Source: CAWBVG01 sp963792175 (GTDB lineage: Bacteria > Acidobacteriota > Vicinamibacteria > Vicinamibacterales > CAVVIG01). From it: DNA of 64,000 nt. The stretch is from NCBI GenBank assembly GCA_963792175.1, contig CAWBVG010000034.1, forward strand, positions 62,001 to 126,000, given 5' to 3'. This document shows positions 53,636-63,677 of this stretch, one piece after another; within the stretch, counting starts at the first letter, position 1, and every line of letters starts with the position of its first letter. The position numbers were made by a program, and so were the translations under genes. Below the pieces are notes generated by a model. That model saw nothing but the letters and a program-made list of their open reading frames with translations. It was not told the origin of the DNA and did no database searches.

Positions 53636-55644
53636 CCATCCGGTTTTCGATCGTCCGCGGAGCCGTGGCCGCGGGCGTGGTCGCGACGGCGTCCGCGGCC
53701 CTGGCGCAGGCCGGCGTGCAGAGCGCCGATCTTCTCAAGCTGCGGTCGGTGTCCGGAGTCGAAGTGTCGCCGGACGCCACGCGTGTGGCCTACACCGTCG
53801 AGAACAACGACGGCGCCGGCCGTCCGTACGGTCAGTTGTGGGTGATGACGATCGCGGACGGGAAGAGCGTGCGGTTTGGAGCGGACAAAGAGCCGTCCGG
53901 GAACCCCGTGTGGTCGCCCGACAGCCAGTGGATTGCCTATCGGGGCCGGGTCGGCGACAAGTCGGGCCTCGTCGTGGCGAAGCCTGACGGATCCGGCGCG
54001 AGGTGGCTCGCGGAACAGAGCGGCACGAATGCGCCGCTTCCCGGATCCGGCAGCACGATCGCGTGGGCGCCGGACGGCAAGCGAATCGTGTTCGTGTCGT
54101 CCGTTGCCGGGCCCGAAACCGCGGACGCCACCGGAGACCCCATCGTGATCACCCGGTATCTCTACAAGCCGGACGCTGCCGAAGGGATGACACGCTTCAA
54201 CGACAACCGGCGGCTTCACCTGTTCATGGTGGACGTCGCGTCGGGACGCGTCGAGCAGCTGACCGACGGGGCGTTCTACGAACACTCGGTCGACTGGTCG
54301 CCGAATGGCCAGGAGATCGCCTTTCTCACGAATCGCGACGCCGATCACGACGAGTTCTTCAACTACGACGTCTTCGTGATGAAGCTCGCGGACAAATCGA
54401 TCCGGCGCGTCAGCGCGACCGAGAGCAACGAGTATCACCCGCGCTGGTCGCCCGACGGAAAAATGCTGGCGTTCCAGGCGACGAAGCGCGGGCTCACCGA
54501 TCGTGAAACGACGATGGAAGACACGCACGCGTGGGTCGTCAACGCCGACGGCGCCAGTCGTCGCGAAATCGGCACGATCGACAACCGCCAGGGCCCGCCC
54601 GAATGGACGCCGGATGGCCGCGCGCTGCTGTTCACGGTGCAGGAGCGCGGCAGCGTGCATCTGTATCGCCAGCCGATCGCGGGGGGCAAACCCGAGCTGG
54701 TGGTGGGCGATCGCGGAACGGTCAGCGGCTTCTCGATGTCCAGAACGGTGCTGGCCTACACGCTCGCGACGCCGTCCGATCTGCCGCAGTTGTACATCGC
54801 CGGCCGCAAGATGACCGATCTCAACGCGGACGTGCTGCGCGGCAAACCGCTCGCCGACGTCGAATCGTTCACGTTCGTCTCGAATGACAACAAGTTCGAA
54901 GTCGAAGCGTTTCTCACGAAGCCGATCGGCCTCGCCGAGGGCACCAGGCATCCGCTCATCGTCAATATCCACGGCGGGCCGCACGGCCAGCAGGGACCGG
55001 CATTCAACTTCAAGAATCAGGTGTACGCGGCACGCGGCTGGGCGACGCTGATGGTGAACTATCGGGGCTCCACTGGCTACAGCCAGGCGTTCTCGGACGC
55101 GGTCTTCGCCGATCAGAACGGCAACGAAGGGCAGGACGTGCTCTACGGCGTCAGCGCGGCGCTGCGGCGCTATCCGTGGATCGATCGCGATCGCCTCGGC
55201 GTCGAGGGCACGAGCTACGGCGGTCAGCTCTCGACGTGGCTGATCACGCAGACGAACATCTTCAAGGCGGCCATCCCGACCGCGGCGATCACGAACATCA
55301 TCAGCTACAACTACATGACGTACTACAACCAGTACGAGGCGATGGAATGGGGCGTCTACCCCCATCAGGGCAACCTGATGGACACGCTGTTGCAGCGGTC
55401 GTCGATCCGCCACGTCGCCAACGCGCATACCCCGACGATGCTGATGCACGGCGAGAACGACAACGACGTGCCGATTGCCGAAGCGGAGCAGTTCTACATC
55501 GGTCTCAAGGACGTCGGCACCGAAGCCGTGATGGTGCGCTACCCCCGCGAAGGACACGGCATCCGCGAATCAAAGCACGTCGTCGACAGCATCGATCGGA
55601 GCATCCGTTGGTACGAGAAGCACTTTTCGCGGCCCAGGTCTTAG
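53632..55644 (+). CDS. Exported S9 family prolyl oligopeptidase-like peptidase
   Basis: 670 residues, no frame breaks. Signal peptide (VAAGVVATASAALAQ), WD40-like beta-propeller blades with repeated WSPDSQWIAY/WAPDGKRIVF/WSPDGKMLAF motifs, then an alpha/beta hydrolase domain with Ser528 (EGTSYGGQ), Asp610 (GENDNDVP) and His642 (EGHGI). It resembles acylaminoacyl peptidases/DPP4-like enzymes. Exported, likely periplasmic. Translationally coupled to the M48 protease. Confidence 0.93.
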   Translation: MTIRFSIVRGAVAAGVVATASAALAQAGVQSADLLKLRSVSGVEVSPDATRVAYTVENNDGAGRPYGQLWVMTIADGKSVRFGADKEPSGNPVWSPDSQWIAYRGRVGDKSGLVVAKPDGSGARWLAEQSGTNAPLPGSGSTIAWAPDGKRIVFVSSVAGPETADATGDPIVITRYLYKPDAAEGMTRFNDNRRLHLFMVDVASGRVEQLTDGAFYEHSVDWSPNGQEIAFLTNRDADHDEFFNYDVFVMKLADKSIRRVSATESNEYHPRWSPDGKMLAFQATKRGLTDRETTMEDTHAWVVNADGASRREIGTIDNRQGPPEWTPDGRALLFTVQERGSVHLYRQPIAGGKPELVVGDRGTVSGFSMSRTVLAYTLATPSDLPQLYIAGRKMTDLNADVLRGKPLADVESFTFVSNDNKFEVEAFLTKPIGLAEGTRHPLIVNIHGGPHGQQGPAFNFKNQVYAARGWATLMVNYRGSTGYSQAFSDAVFADQNGNEGQDVLYGVSAALRRYPWIDRDRLGVEGTSYGGQLSTWLITQTNIFKAAIPTAAITNIISYNYMTYYNQYEAMEWGVYPHQGNLMDTLLQRSSIRHVANAHTPTMLMHGENDNDVPIAEAEQFYIGLKDVGTEAVMVRYPREGHGIRESKHVVDSIDRSIRWYEKHFSRPRS

Positions 55645-55716
55645 CCAGCAGCCGGTTCGACGCCAGACGTTCACAACCAGCGGCCAGCCGGCGCCGCCGC
55701 CGTCACCCGTGCGCTG

Positions 55717-56184
55717 GTGTCGGGGGTGTCGATCGCCGCACCGGATCAGATGGGCGCGCTGCCGGCAGACGCCCTGAAGCGCGCCGACGTCTACCGCGAG
55801 CGCGAGCGGCAGTTCAGGAGCGGCCTGACGCCGCCGAAGGGCGGCAGCGACGAAGAACTGCAGCTCTACGAAAGCCGCGTGCGTGTCGAGCGCGTGATCG
55901 TTTCGCTGTTCGACAGGCAGGACGCTCCGAAGGTGGCCGCTGGCTTTGCGCTCGACGTCGACCTCGATCGCGAGGCGCCGTTCATCGACGAGCTGTTGCG
56001 GAATCTGCCGGTGCCGTGGCTGGCGCCGTACCTCAATCTCATCGCCGGCCATCGAAAGTTGTGCGCGGGAGCGACCGAGGATGGGCGCCGGCAGCTTGCC
56101 CGCGCCCGCGACGGCGGCCACCCGCTGATTCGCGTGGCCGCGCTACATCTGCTCGACGGTGTAGCCTTTTGCCCTGAGCAGTGA
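55717..56184 (+). CDS. Hypothetical protein
   Basis: 155 residues with plausible composition: ADALKRADVYRERERQFRSG, then VERVIVSLFDRQD, and a helical C-terminal half APYLNLIAGHRKLCAGATED. No signal, membrane segment or known motif. GTG 55717 is the likely start, 72 bases after the S9 gene. Its last 42 bases overlap the convergent TraB gene. Confidence 0.6.
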   Translation: MSGVSIAAPDQMGALPADALKRADVYRERERQFRSGLTPPKGGSDEELQLYESRVRVERVIVSLFDRQDAPKVAAGFALDVDLDREAPFIDELLRNLPVPWLAPYLNLIAGHRKLCAGATEDGRRQLARARDGGHPLIRVAALHLLDGVAFCPEQ

Positions 56185-57033
56185 GATCAGACCGTCGGGG
56201 CCGACCAGATGCGCGGCGCCGACGACGACGAAGGTGCGGCGCTTGCGGGCGAAGAGCGCCTCGAGCTTGGGGATCCACGCCTTGTTGCGGTCCACGAGCA
56301 GGCGCTGATACAGCTGCGGCTCCTGCCGGAGCGCCGACAGCACGATGCGCTCGACGGTGGGCGCGTCGCCCGCCTTCCAGGCTTCCATCAGCTTCGCCAT
56401 GTTGGCCTGCTCGGTGTCGATTTCCTTCAGCGTCTCCGCCAGCAGATGGTCCTGCTCGGCCATCGTCATGCCGTCGAAGAGCGACATCTGGAAGTCGAGC
56501 GTCTCCAGTCCCTGAACGCTCTTGCCGGCGCCCTGCGCCAGATCGTAGAAGTGCTTGTCGAGGCCGAGCTCGGGATCGTAGCCGGCCTTCTGCCACTGCA
56601 TGACCTCGAGCATCTGCGCCACCATCCACGGCTTCAGCAGTTTCAGCGGCTCGACCGGGACGCCGATCTCGGCGGCACGTTTGGTGAGCAGGGCGTAGGT
56701 GGCCGGCGAGAGGACCTTGTCGAGCGGCGTGCTGGAGGGCAGCATGCCGCGGCTGAGAAACGCCATCTGGGCGCCGACGCCCATCTCGCCGAGATCCGCC
56801 TCTTCGACCAGCAGGTCGGATTCCTTGAACGCGGTTTCGAGCGCCGGATTGAGCGGATAGGAGTCCTTCGCCAGGAGGTGCACCGATCCGACGAGGTACA
56901 TGGTCCCGCCGGACTTCGAGGTCGCCTTCCACAGAAAATTCCGCGCGGGCGCCGCCTCGAGCGACGCCGCCACGAGCACGGCCGCAATGGCGGCGGCGGG
57001 GCGTCGCAGAGCGGAAAACCGGGTCCGATTCAT
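56143..57033 (-). CDS. TraB/GumN family protein
   Basis: 296 residues with signal peptide (AAIAAVLVAASLEAAPARN). Family motifs: MYLVGSVHLLAKDSYPL (GxxH), DLLVEEADL, ETLDFQMSLFDGM and the C-terminal FVVVGAAHLVGPDGLISLL. TraB/GumN/TIKI proteins are putative metal-dependent proteases with two conserved GxxH motifs, both present. Exported. ATG 57033 overlaps the stop of the M24 peptidase, so the two are an operon. Confidence 0.92.
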   Translation of the reverse strand: MNRTRFSALRRPAAAIAAVLVAASLEAAPARNFLWKATSKSGGTMYLVGSVHLLAKDSYPLNPALETAFKESDLLVEEADLGEMGVGAQMAFLSRGMLPSSTPLDKVLSPATYALLTKRAAEIGVPVEPLKLLKPWMVAQMLEVMQWQKAGYDPELGLDKHFYDLAQGAGKSVQGLETLDFQMSLFDGMTMAEQDHLLAETLKEIDTEQANMAKLMEAWKAGDAPTVERIVLSALRQEPQLYQRLLVDRNKAWIPKLEALFARKRRTFVVVGAAHLVGPDGLISLLRAKGYTVEQM

Positions 57034-58523
57034 CGGGAGCCTTTGGGTTTCATGAACGCCTCAATCTCCTCGATGGTCCGGGGGACGGCCGAAGACAGGC
57101 GGCGCAGGCCGGTCGATTCGAGGAGGAAGGAGTCTTCGATGCGGACGCCGATGTCTGCATACTTCGTCACGGCCGGCTGCACTTTCTCGATCAGCGCGTT
57201 GTTCTCCGGCGTCCTGGGCAGCGCGTCGAGCGCGCCCTGGCGGATGTAGATGCCAGGTTCGATCGTGAACGCCATGCCAGCCGCGAGCGGCCCCTTGCGA
57301 TCGCCGACGTCGTGGACGTCGACGCCGAGGAAATGCGCCGCGCCGTGCGGATACCACATCTTGTACTGGTCGCCCTTCGTATCGGTGATGAGGCCCAGCT
57401 TCAGCAGGCCCGCCTTGATCACCTCGACCGTCTTGTTGTGCACGTCCTGCAGCGATACGCCGGGCCGCGCAGCCGCCATCGCTTCCTCCTGAGCCTGCAG
57501 CACGATGCGGTAGATGTCCTTCTGGAGCGGCGAAAACGTGCCGCTGACCGGGTAGGTACGCGTGATGTCGGCCGCCATGTAGCCGTAGTTGCAGGCGGCG
57601 TCGACCAGCAGCAGTTCGCCGCTCTGCATCTGACGCTCGCCGCGCGGGTAGTGCAGGATGGTGGCGTTCGGCCCGCTGCCGACGATCGACGGATAGCTCC
57701 ACGACACGGCGCCGCGCCCTCGCTGTACCGCCTCGATCGCCGCCAGCACTTCGTACTCGTACGCGCCGGCGTGAGCGGCGCGCATGCCGGCCATCTGCGC
57801 CTCGCCGGAAATCTCCACGCTCTTGGTCAGGATCCGCTGCTCGTACGGCGTTTTGACCGCGCGCAGCCCGGTCAGGATCGGCGACGCGTCCGCCACCTGG
57901 AATCCGACGTAGCGTTCGCGGATCTTCTGGGCGAACTCCAATTCCGGCGTCAGCGGGGCGTTCAACGGACGCGGACCGAGCGCGAGCGCGACGCGCCCGC
58001 GGCCGGCCGACAACGCCTCGTAGAACCGTGACGCGTCGATCGGATCCTCGTCGCCGCCAACCGGCAGCCGGTTCAGGAAGCCGGCGATGACTTCGTCGAA
58101 CTGGCTGGCGCGGAAGACGCGGTCGACGCCGGTCTGGCTTTTCGCTTGCTCCAGTGTCAGCAGCGTCCCGGTCCATTGCTCGCGCGCCGGGTTGCGGTCC
58201 TTCACGAACAGCAGCTCGCGTTGCGTCTTGTTCCCCGGCATCAGCACGAGGATCGTGTTCTCCTGCGTCAGACCGGTCAGGTAGTACAGGTTGCTGTCCT
58301 GCCGGTACTCGTAGTCGATGTCCAGTGAGTAGCGTTGTGATGGCGCGCTCCACAGGATCAGCATCGCGTCGGGTCCGAGCTTCTCCATCACCCGCGCGCG
58401 CCGCGCCTTGACATCGTCCGTGAGCTCGCTGGCTCGCGCGGCTGCACCGGCGAACAGCAGAACGATCGCGAGTGCGGAGCACCGAATCCTGCGAGCCGAG
58501 ATTCCACAAGTCATGTCCAGCAT
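57030..58523 (-). CDS. Exported Xaa-Pro aminopeptidase, M24B family
   Basis: 497 residues with a signal peptide (CSALAIVLLFAGAAARA), an N-terminal creatinase-like domain (RYSLDIDYEYRQDSNLYYLT) and a pita-bread catalytic domain with metal ligands in LLVDAACNYGYMAADITRT, HGAAHFLGVDVHD, FTIEPGIYI and GVRIEDSF. It removes N-terminal residues before proline. ATG 58523 or 58514 are both possible starts. No frame breaks. Confidence 0.93.
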   Translation of the reverse strand: MLDMTCGISARRIRCSALAIVLLFAGAAARASELTDDVKARRARVMEKLGPDAMLILWSAPSQRYSLDIDYEYRQDSNLYYLTGLTQENTILVLMPGNKTQRELLFVKDRNPAREQWTGTLLTLEQAKSQTGVDRVFRASQFDEVIAGFLNRLPVGGDEDPIDASRFYEALSAGRGRVALALGPRPLNAPLTPELEFAQKIRERYVGFQVADASPILTGLRAVKTPYEQRILTKSVEISGEAQMAGMRAAHAGAYEYEVLAAIEAVQRGRGAVSWSYPSIVGSGPNATILHYPRGERQMQSGELLLVDAACNYGYMAADITRTYPVSGTFSPLQKDIYRIVLQAQEEAMAAARPGVSLQDVHNKTVEVIKAGLLKLGLITDTKGDQYKMWYPHGAAHFLGVDVHDVGDRKGPLAAGMAFTIEPGIYIRQGALDALPRTPENNALIEKVQPAVTKYADIGVRIEDSFLLESTGLRRLSSAVPRTIEEIEAFMKPKGSR

Positions 58524-58568
58524 TCTACCGTGCTATCCTCGCGCTCCCCCATCAGCCAGGAGCGTTGC

Positions 58569-59603
58569 ATGAGTCGTGAACAGAGTCCCGGATCCGCTGC
58601 CCTGCCGCCCCACGCCCAATTGATCCAGATGGGGACGGGATCCTGGGTCTCCGCGATCGTCTATGCGGCGGCCAAACTGGGCCTGGCCGATCACCTGGCC
58701 GCCGGACCGAAAAGCGCCGCCGAACTCGCCGGCGCGACCGGTACGCACGCGCCGTCGCTGCATCGCTTGATGCGGACGCTGGCCAGCCTCGGCATCCTCA
58801 CGGAAGGAGACGCCCAGCGGTTCGCGCTGACGCCGCTCGGCGAGGCGCTCAGGACCGGCGCGCCCGGATCGGCGCGGGCCACGCTGCTGGCGTTCTGCAG
58901 CCAGTGGTTCGGGCGCGGTTTTGAGGAGATGCTCTACTCGCTGCAAACCGGCAAGACCGGCTTCGAGAAGGCGGTCGGCATGCCGGTCTTCGAGTACCTG
59001 GGGCAACACCCGGAGGACGCGTCCAATTTCAGTGAAGCCATGGTTGGCTTCCACGGCGCCGAGCCGCCGGCGGTCGCCGCGGCCTACGACTTCTCCGGCG
59101 TCAAGACGGTTGTCGACGTCGGCGGCGCGACGGGCAACATGCTGGCGGCGATCCTGTCCAGACATGCGGGACCGCGTGGTGTGCTGTTCGATCGCCCGCA
59201 CGTGGTGCGCGACGCGCCCGCGCTGCTGAAGGCGCATGGTGTCGAGGAGCGCGTGACGATCGAGCCGGGCAATTTTTTCGAGTCGGTTCCTGCCGGCGGC
59301 GACGCGTATGTGCTGTCGCACATCATCCACGACTGGACGGAAGACCAGTGTCTGACCATCCTCGGCCATTGCCGGAACGCGATGAAACCGGATGGCCGTC
59401 TCTTGATTGTCGAGATGGTGCTGCCCGCGGGCGATACGCCACATCCGGGAAAGATCCTGGACATGGTCATGCTCGTCATACCCGGAGGGCAGGAACGCAC
59501 AGAGGCCGAGTACGCGTCGCTGCTCGGCAAGGCCGGTTTCCGTCTCGCTCGCGTCGTGCCGACCGCGTCCGCCGTGAGCGTCGTCGAAGCCGTAGTGGCG
59601 TGA
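58569..59603 (+). CDS. SAM-dependent O-methyltransferase, family 2 (HIOMT-like)
   Basis: ATG 58569 follows aggag at 6 bases. The N-terminal winged-helix dimerisation domain (LGLADHLAAGPKSAAELAG, LHRLMRTLASLGILTE) precedes a methyltransferase domain with VVDVGGATGNMLAAIL, FDRPHVV, and YVLSHIIHDWTEDQ carrying the catalytic-type His-Asp pair. Resembles bacterial polyketide or phenol O-methyltransferases. Substrate unknown. The stop overlaps the phosphatase start. Confidence 0.92.
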   Translation: MSREQSPGSAALPPHAQLIQMGTGSWVSAIVYAAAKLGLADHLAAGPKSAAELAGATGTHAPSLHRLMRTLASLGILTEGDAQRFALTPLGEALRTGAPGSARATLLAFCSQWFGRGFEEMLYSLQTGKTGFEKAVGMPVFEYLGQHPEDASNFSEAMVGFHGAEPPAVAAAYDFSGVKTVVDVGGATGNMLAAILSRHAGPRGVLFDRPHVVRDAPALLKAHGVEERVTIEPGNFFESVPAGGDAYVLSHIIHDWTEDQCLTILGHCRNAMKPDGRLLIVEMVLPAGDTPHPGKILDMVMLVIPGGQERTEAEYASLLGKAGFRLARVVPTASAVSVVEAVVA

Positions 59604-60112
59604 TGAACGTGTTCTGGGTCGAAGGACCGTGGCCCGGCCGGCTTGGCATCGTGCCGCGGCCACGCGGCGGCGCGTTGACGGACGAGGCGACAGCCTGGCG
59701 TGCCGCCTCGATCGACGTTGTCGTCTCCCTACTGGAGCCCGCGGAGGTTTCGCTGCTGGGACTGGAAGGCGAAGCCGCGGCGGCGTTGGCACACTCGGTG
59801 GTCTTCCGAGCGTGTCCAATTCCGGATGGCGGCATCCCTCCATTCCGCAACGCCGTTGCCGAACTGATCGCCGAGTTGATCGATACGCTCCAGGGCGGCA
59901 ACAACGTCGCTGTTCACTGTCGCCAGAGCATTGGACGTTCGGGGATGGTCGTGTGCGCGGTTCTTGTCGCGGCTGGCGTCGATCTCGCCGCCGCACTCCG
60001 GGTGGTCGCCGAAGCGCGCGGCGTCGAAGTTCCTGAAACGGAGGAACAGCGACAATGGCTTAGTGAGTTTGCGGCGTGGCTGGCTTTCGCATCAGCCTCA
60101 ACAGAGCCGTGA
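59603..60112 (+). CDS. Protein tyrosine/dual-specificity phosphatase-like protein
   Basis: 169 residues with the Cys-based phosphatase P-loop VHCRQSIGRSG (C106, R112; HCx5R) and an upstream IDVVVSLLEPAEVSLLGL segment that fits the general-acid loop region. Small cytoplasmic PTP/DSP of the type often found beside enzymes of unrelated pathways. Coupled to the O-methyltransferase by a TGATG overlap at 59601-59605. Confidence 0.88.
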   Translation: MNVFWVEGPWPGRLGIVPRPRGGALTDEATAWRAASIDVVVSLLEPAEVSLLGLEGEAAAALAHSVVFRACPIPDGGIPPFRNAVAELIAELIDTLQGGNNVAVHCRQSIGRSGMVVCAVLVAAGVDLAAALRVVAEARGVEVPETEEQRQWLSEFAAWLAFASASTEP

Positions 60113-60149
60113 CCGTCTGCTGGGGAATGGCGGCGGCACTTTTCGTCTG

Positions 60150-62705
60150 TTACTCATATTCGAGCGCCTCCACGAGCGATCCGCGCACCGCGGCTTCGGA
60201 CGGCCAGAGCGCGGCCAGAAACGCCGCTCCAAGAATCGTCGACGCGACAACGAACGCGACCATCGTCGGAAACTGATAATCGAGCTGCATGCCAGCGACA
60301 TCGTGCCGGACGATCTCTAGCACGTAGTACAGATTGATCGCGCCGAGCGCGAAGCCGAGCGCGATGCCGATGCCGCTGGTTGCTAGCGCCTCCATCCAGA
60401 TCGTGCGCCGGACTTGCCGCTTCCTGGCGCCGAGGGCGCGCAGCACGCCGAGCTCGCGCCGCCGGTCCGTAATCGACACCGTCAGCGTGTTCACGATCCC
60501 GAGGATGGCGACGAGCACGGCGACCGCGATCTGCAGGTACGTGAGACCAAACCACTGATCGGTGATGCGCAGCACGTAGTTCTTCAGCTCGTCGTTGTTC
60601 AACACGAACACCTGCCGCTGGCCGGCGTAGCGCTCGAGAATCCGCCGCCTGACGTCGGCGATGCGCGCCTCCGGCGAGAGATACACGCGATAGAAGTTGA
60701 CCGAGTCGTCCTGCCAATATTGCTGGAAGAGCGATCGGTCGATCAGAATCGACCCCTGCTGATCGGTGTAATCGACGATGATTCCGGCGATCGGCAATCG
60801 AATGGCGCCGCCCGGCGCGGTGAGCTCGACGATCTCACCGGCGTGCAGCCGGTGAAGTCGCGCCAGGTTGTCCGACACGACTACCCCGCGGCCGGCCGCC
60901 GCATCCGCGAACATGTTGCGGCCTCCCGCCACGATGCGCACCGGAATGAGTTCTTCGATGCTCAACATATCAGCGGCGATGAGCATCACAGGTCTGCCCT
61001 GGAACACGACGTGCGCTTCGCGTACCGCCTGCAACCGCCGCACGCCGGCAACTCCCTCGAGCTCCTTCGTCATGCTGTCGGGGAAGCGGATCGTTCGCAT
61101 GACAATGTCAGGCGACGGCGTGACGTAGAGGTCGGGATTGAGCATCGTCCGCGCCCATTCCATGATCGAGCCGTGACTAGCGCGCGCCATTCCGCCGAAC
61201 ACCACCGCCAATGCAATCGACAGCATCAGCGCGGCGACCGTCGCCGAGGTGCGGCGAGGGGCCTGGATGAGGCTGTCGGCGGCGAGCGCTCCTTCGACCG
61301 GACGCAGCCATGTGAGCAGTGGTCTGCTGAGACGTGCGAGACTCAGCGACAGGAGCGGGGCGACGACCAGCACGGCCGCGATGGCCAGCAGATAGCTGGT
61401 GTAGAAGATCGCCCGCGTGCTGCCAACGAGCAGACAGACAATCGAGACCACGCCCGCCGCGATCGCCGTGAGGACGCGAACGCGGTGCGCTTCACCGAGA
61501 ATACTGCTGCGACTTGCCTTTCTGGAGCGCGTGCACCGGTTCAACGCGCGCAGCGGCGCGCGCCGGAATGAACGCGCCGACGAGGCTTGTGGCGAGGCCG
61601 ATCGCGGCGGCGGCCAGCAGCAGAGCCGGGCTGACGAGCACCTCTCCGATTCGCGCGCTGCGCCGAACGTGTCGCTGACGAGCGCCGTGACCGAGGCAGC
61701 GATGCCTCGGGCGATGAGGAGTCCGGCCACCACTCCGAGTGCCGATCCGATCAGACCGGTAACGACGCTCTCCCCGAGAAACAGCCACCGGATCTGTCCG
61801 CGAGTCGCGCCAAGCGCGCGAAGAATGCCGATTTCCGACCGGCGCTCCGTCACCGCAATCGCAAACGAGTTATAGATGATGAACATGCCGATGAACGAGC
61901 GCGAACAGGCTCGAAGCGCCCATCATCAGCGTGAACGCGGCGATCATCGCTTCGAACTGCTGGCCGCGTTCCGCCGGCGGATCAATCTGGAACCCTGCCC
62001 CGAGGAGTTTCTGCGAGTTCGCCCGTTCCGTCACGAATGGTGCGGCCGCCGGTCAGCGCGAGATCGATTCGATCGAAGCGTGCGGCCGCGGCCGAACATC
62101 TTCTGAGCCGCATAGATATCCATCACCGCCAGATTCCCGCCGAATGCCGTCGCCAGCCCCGTCGCTTTCATGATCCCGCGCACGGTGAAACGTTTTTCTC
62201 CACCGACGGTGCCGAGCGGTAGCGTGCTGCCGACGGACAGGCCGTTCGTCTCGGCGAACCGCTTGGAGACCATGATCGAATCGGGCTGCGCGAGAAACAC
62301 CAGCGGGTCGTCGATCACCGCCTCGTCGCCGCTCTCCAGATCGTAATCACGCAGGCTGCGATCGCCGGTGAGGTCGACGCCGAGAACGAGGAGACTGCCT
62401 TCGCCGCGGATATTCGTGTTCGCCACCGCTTCGATCACGGGAACGGCGACGCGCACGAACGGCGACGACTGCACGCGCTCCAGCACCTCTTCGCGGAAAA
62501 CCGGTCTCGCCGGCCGACACCTGCAGCTCGGTCCGGCCCGCGATGCGATCGACGGTTCTCGAAAATGCAAGCAGCACGCTCGCGTTCGCGCTGTTCATCC
62601 CGACGAAGACCGCGACGCCCAAGTACGATGCCGGCCGCCGTCAGAATCGTCCTGAGGCATGTGCTTGCGGACGTACGGCCACGTGATCAGTCGGAGCAGG
62701 ATCAT
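60150..62705 (-). pseudogene. FtsX/MacB-type ABC transporter permease (about eight frame disruptions)
   Basis: From ATG 62705 (MILLRLITWPYVRKHM) the pieces assemble into an about 850-residue permease. LRTILTAAGIVLGVAVFVGM is the first helix; VPVIEAVANTNI and ATGLATAFGGNLAVMDIY lie in the periplasmic domain; ERRSEIGILRALGATRGQIR is the FtsX loop; RRTSATVAALMLSIALAVVFG opens the second half; and RRRELGVLRALGARKRQVRR ... SEAAVRGSLVEALEYE closes it. Slips of one extra base lie near 62660, 62625, 62510, 62085, 62015, 61885 and 61505; one base is missing near 61655. LolE/DevC-like lipid or antibiotic export is typical; no ATPase is in the window. It overlaps the hydrolase gene upstream (ATGA). Confidence 0.78.
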
Positions 62706-63563
62706 CGCTGCACCCAAGAAGGGCGAATGCCGAAGCGGCTGCGCAGGAACGGAAGGACCAGAGCGCGGGTGCGATCCGGTTCGTCGATCATCGGCCAGTG
62801 GCCGGCGCCCTCGATGACGTGCACCTCGGCATCGAAGAAGCGTTTTTGCGTCTCGGCGTAGCGCACCGGAATATTCGGGTCACCGCGTCCCCACACGACG
62901 AGCGCCGGCAGGCGCGTGGCGCGAGAGCGCCTCGCCCTGCTTCACCGACGAAACCTCAGACGCGGACGTGGCGCGATAAAGCGACAGCACAGCCCTGCGC
63001 GCTCCCCGGTCCCACTGTTGGAACATCCGATCGAGGATTCGATCAGGCAGCGGCTTCGGGTTGTCACGGTTCAGAGTCACCTTGAAGCGCGCTCGCGTTA
63101 TGGTGAACATGGACAGCTCGCCGGCGAGCGGCGTCCGCCACAGCCGGGCGTACTTGTGATACCGATAGCCCGGCAAGACCCCGACGTTGATCAGCACCAA
63201 GCTCGCCACGCGCAGCGGATTGGCCGCGGCCCAGGCGAGGCCCCAGGGTCCTCCGAAGTCGTGAAGCACCAGGTGGCTCCGCGACACGCCGAAGTGCGTC
63301 ATCACGGCGTCGAGGTGGCGTGCGAAACCCTCGACGGTGTACTCGAAGTGGGCCGCGCGCTCCGATCCGCCGAAACCCGGCATGTCAGGGGCGAGCGCGC
63401 GGGCGAAATCGCCGACGTAGGGCTGGAGTTCGGCGAAGTCCTCGCTCGAACCGGGGTTGCCATGCACGAACACGACGGCTTCGGACCCGTCGGGCGGTCC
63501 CGTTTGACGGACAAAGGTACGGACGCCCTGCACGAGGACGTCTGTCGCAACAACCTTTGCCAC
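62702..63563 (-). CDS. Alpha/beta hydrolase with Asp nucleophile, haloalkane dehalogenase/epoxide hydrolase type (one frame disruption)
   Basis: The protein (about 287 residues, ATG 63563) has VFVHGNPGSSEDF (HGNP oxyanion motif), PDMPGFGGSE, and the nucleophile elbow LVLHDFGGPWG, where Asp replaces Ser, as in haloalkane dehalogenases and epoxide hydrolases. VVWGRGDPNIP and EGAGHWPMIDEP supply the acid and His. A one-base slip near 62925 (cgcgtggcgcgag) separates the two parts. The end overlaps the permease start. Substrate unknown. Confidence 0.82.
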
Positions 63564-63677
63564 CGATCAGACCGCCGTTTCCCGCGTCATACCCGTTATG
63601 CTAACCGCGAGACGGCCCGATGTTCTCTATCGTCTTCTCGCGGCGCGGAAGAAACCTAGCTGCTGAAGGGCTCGCGC

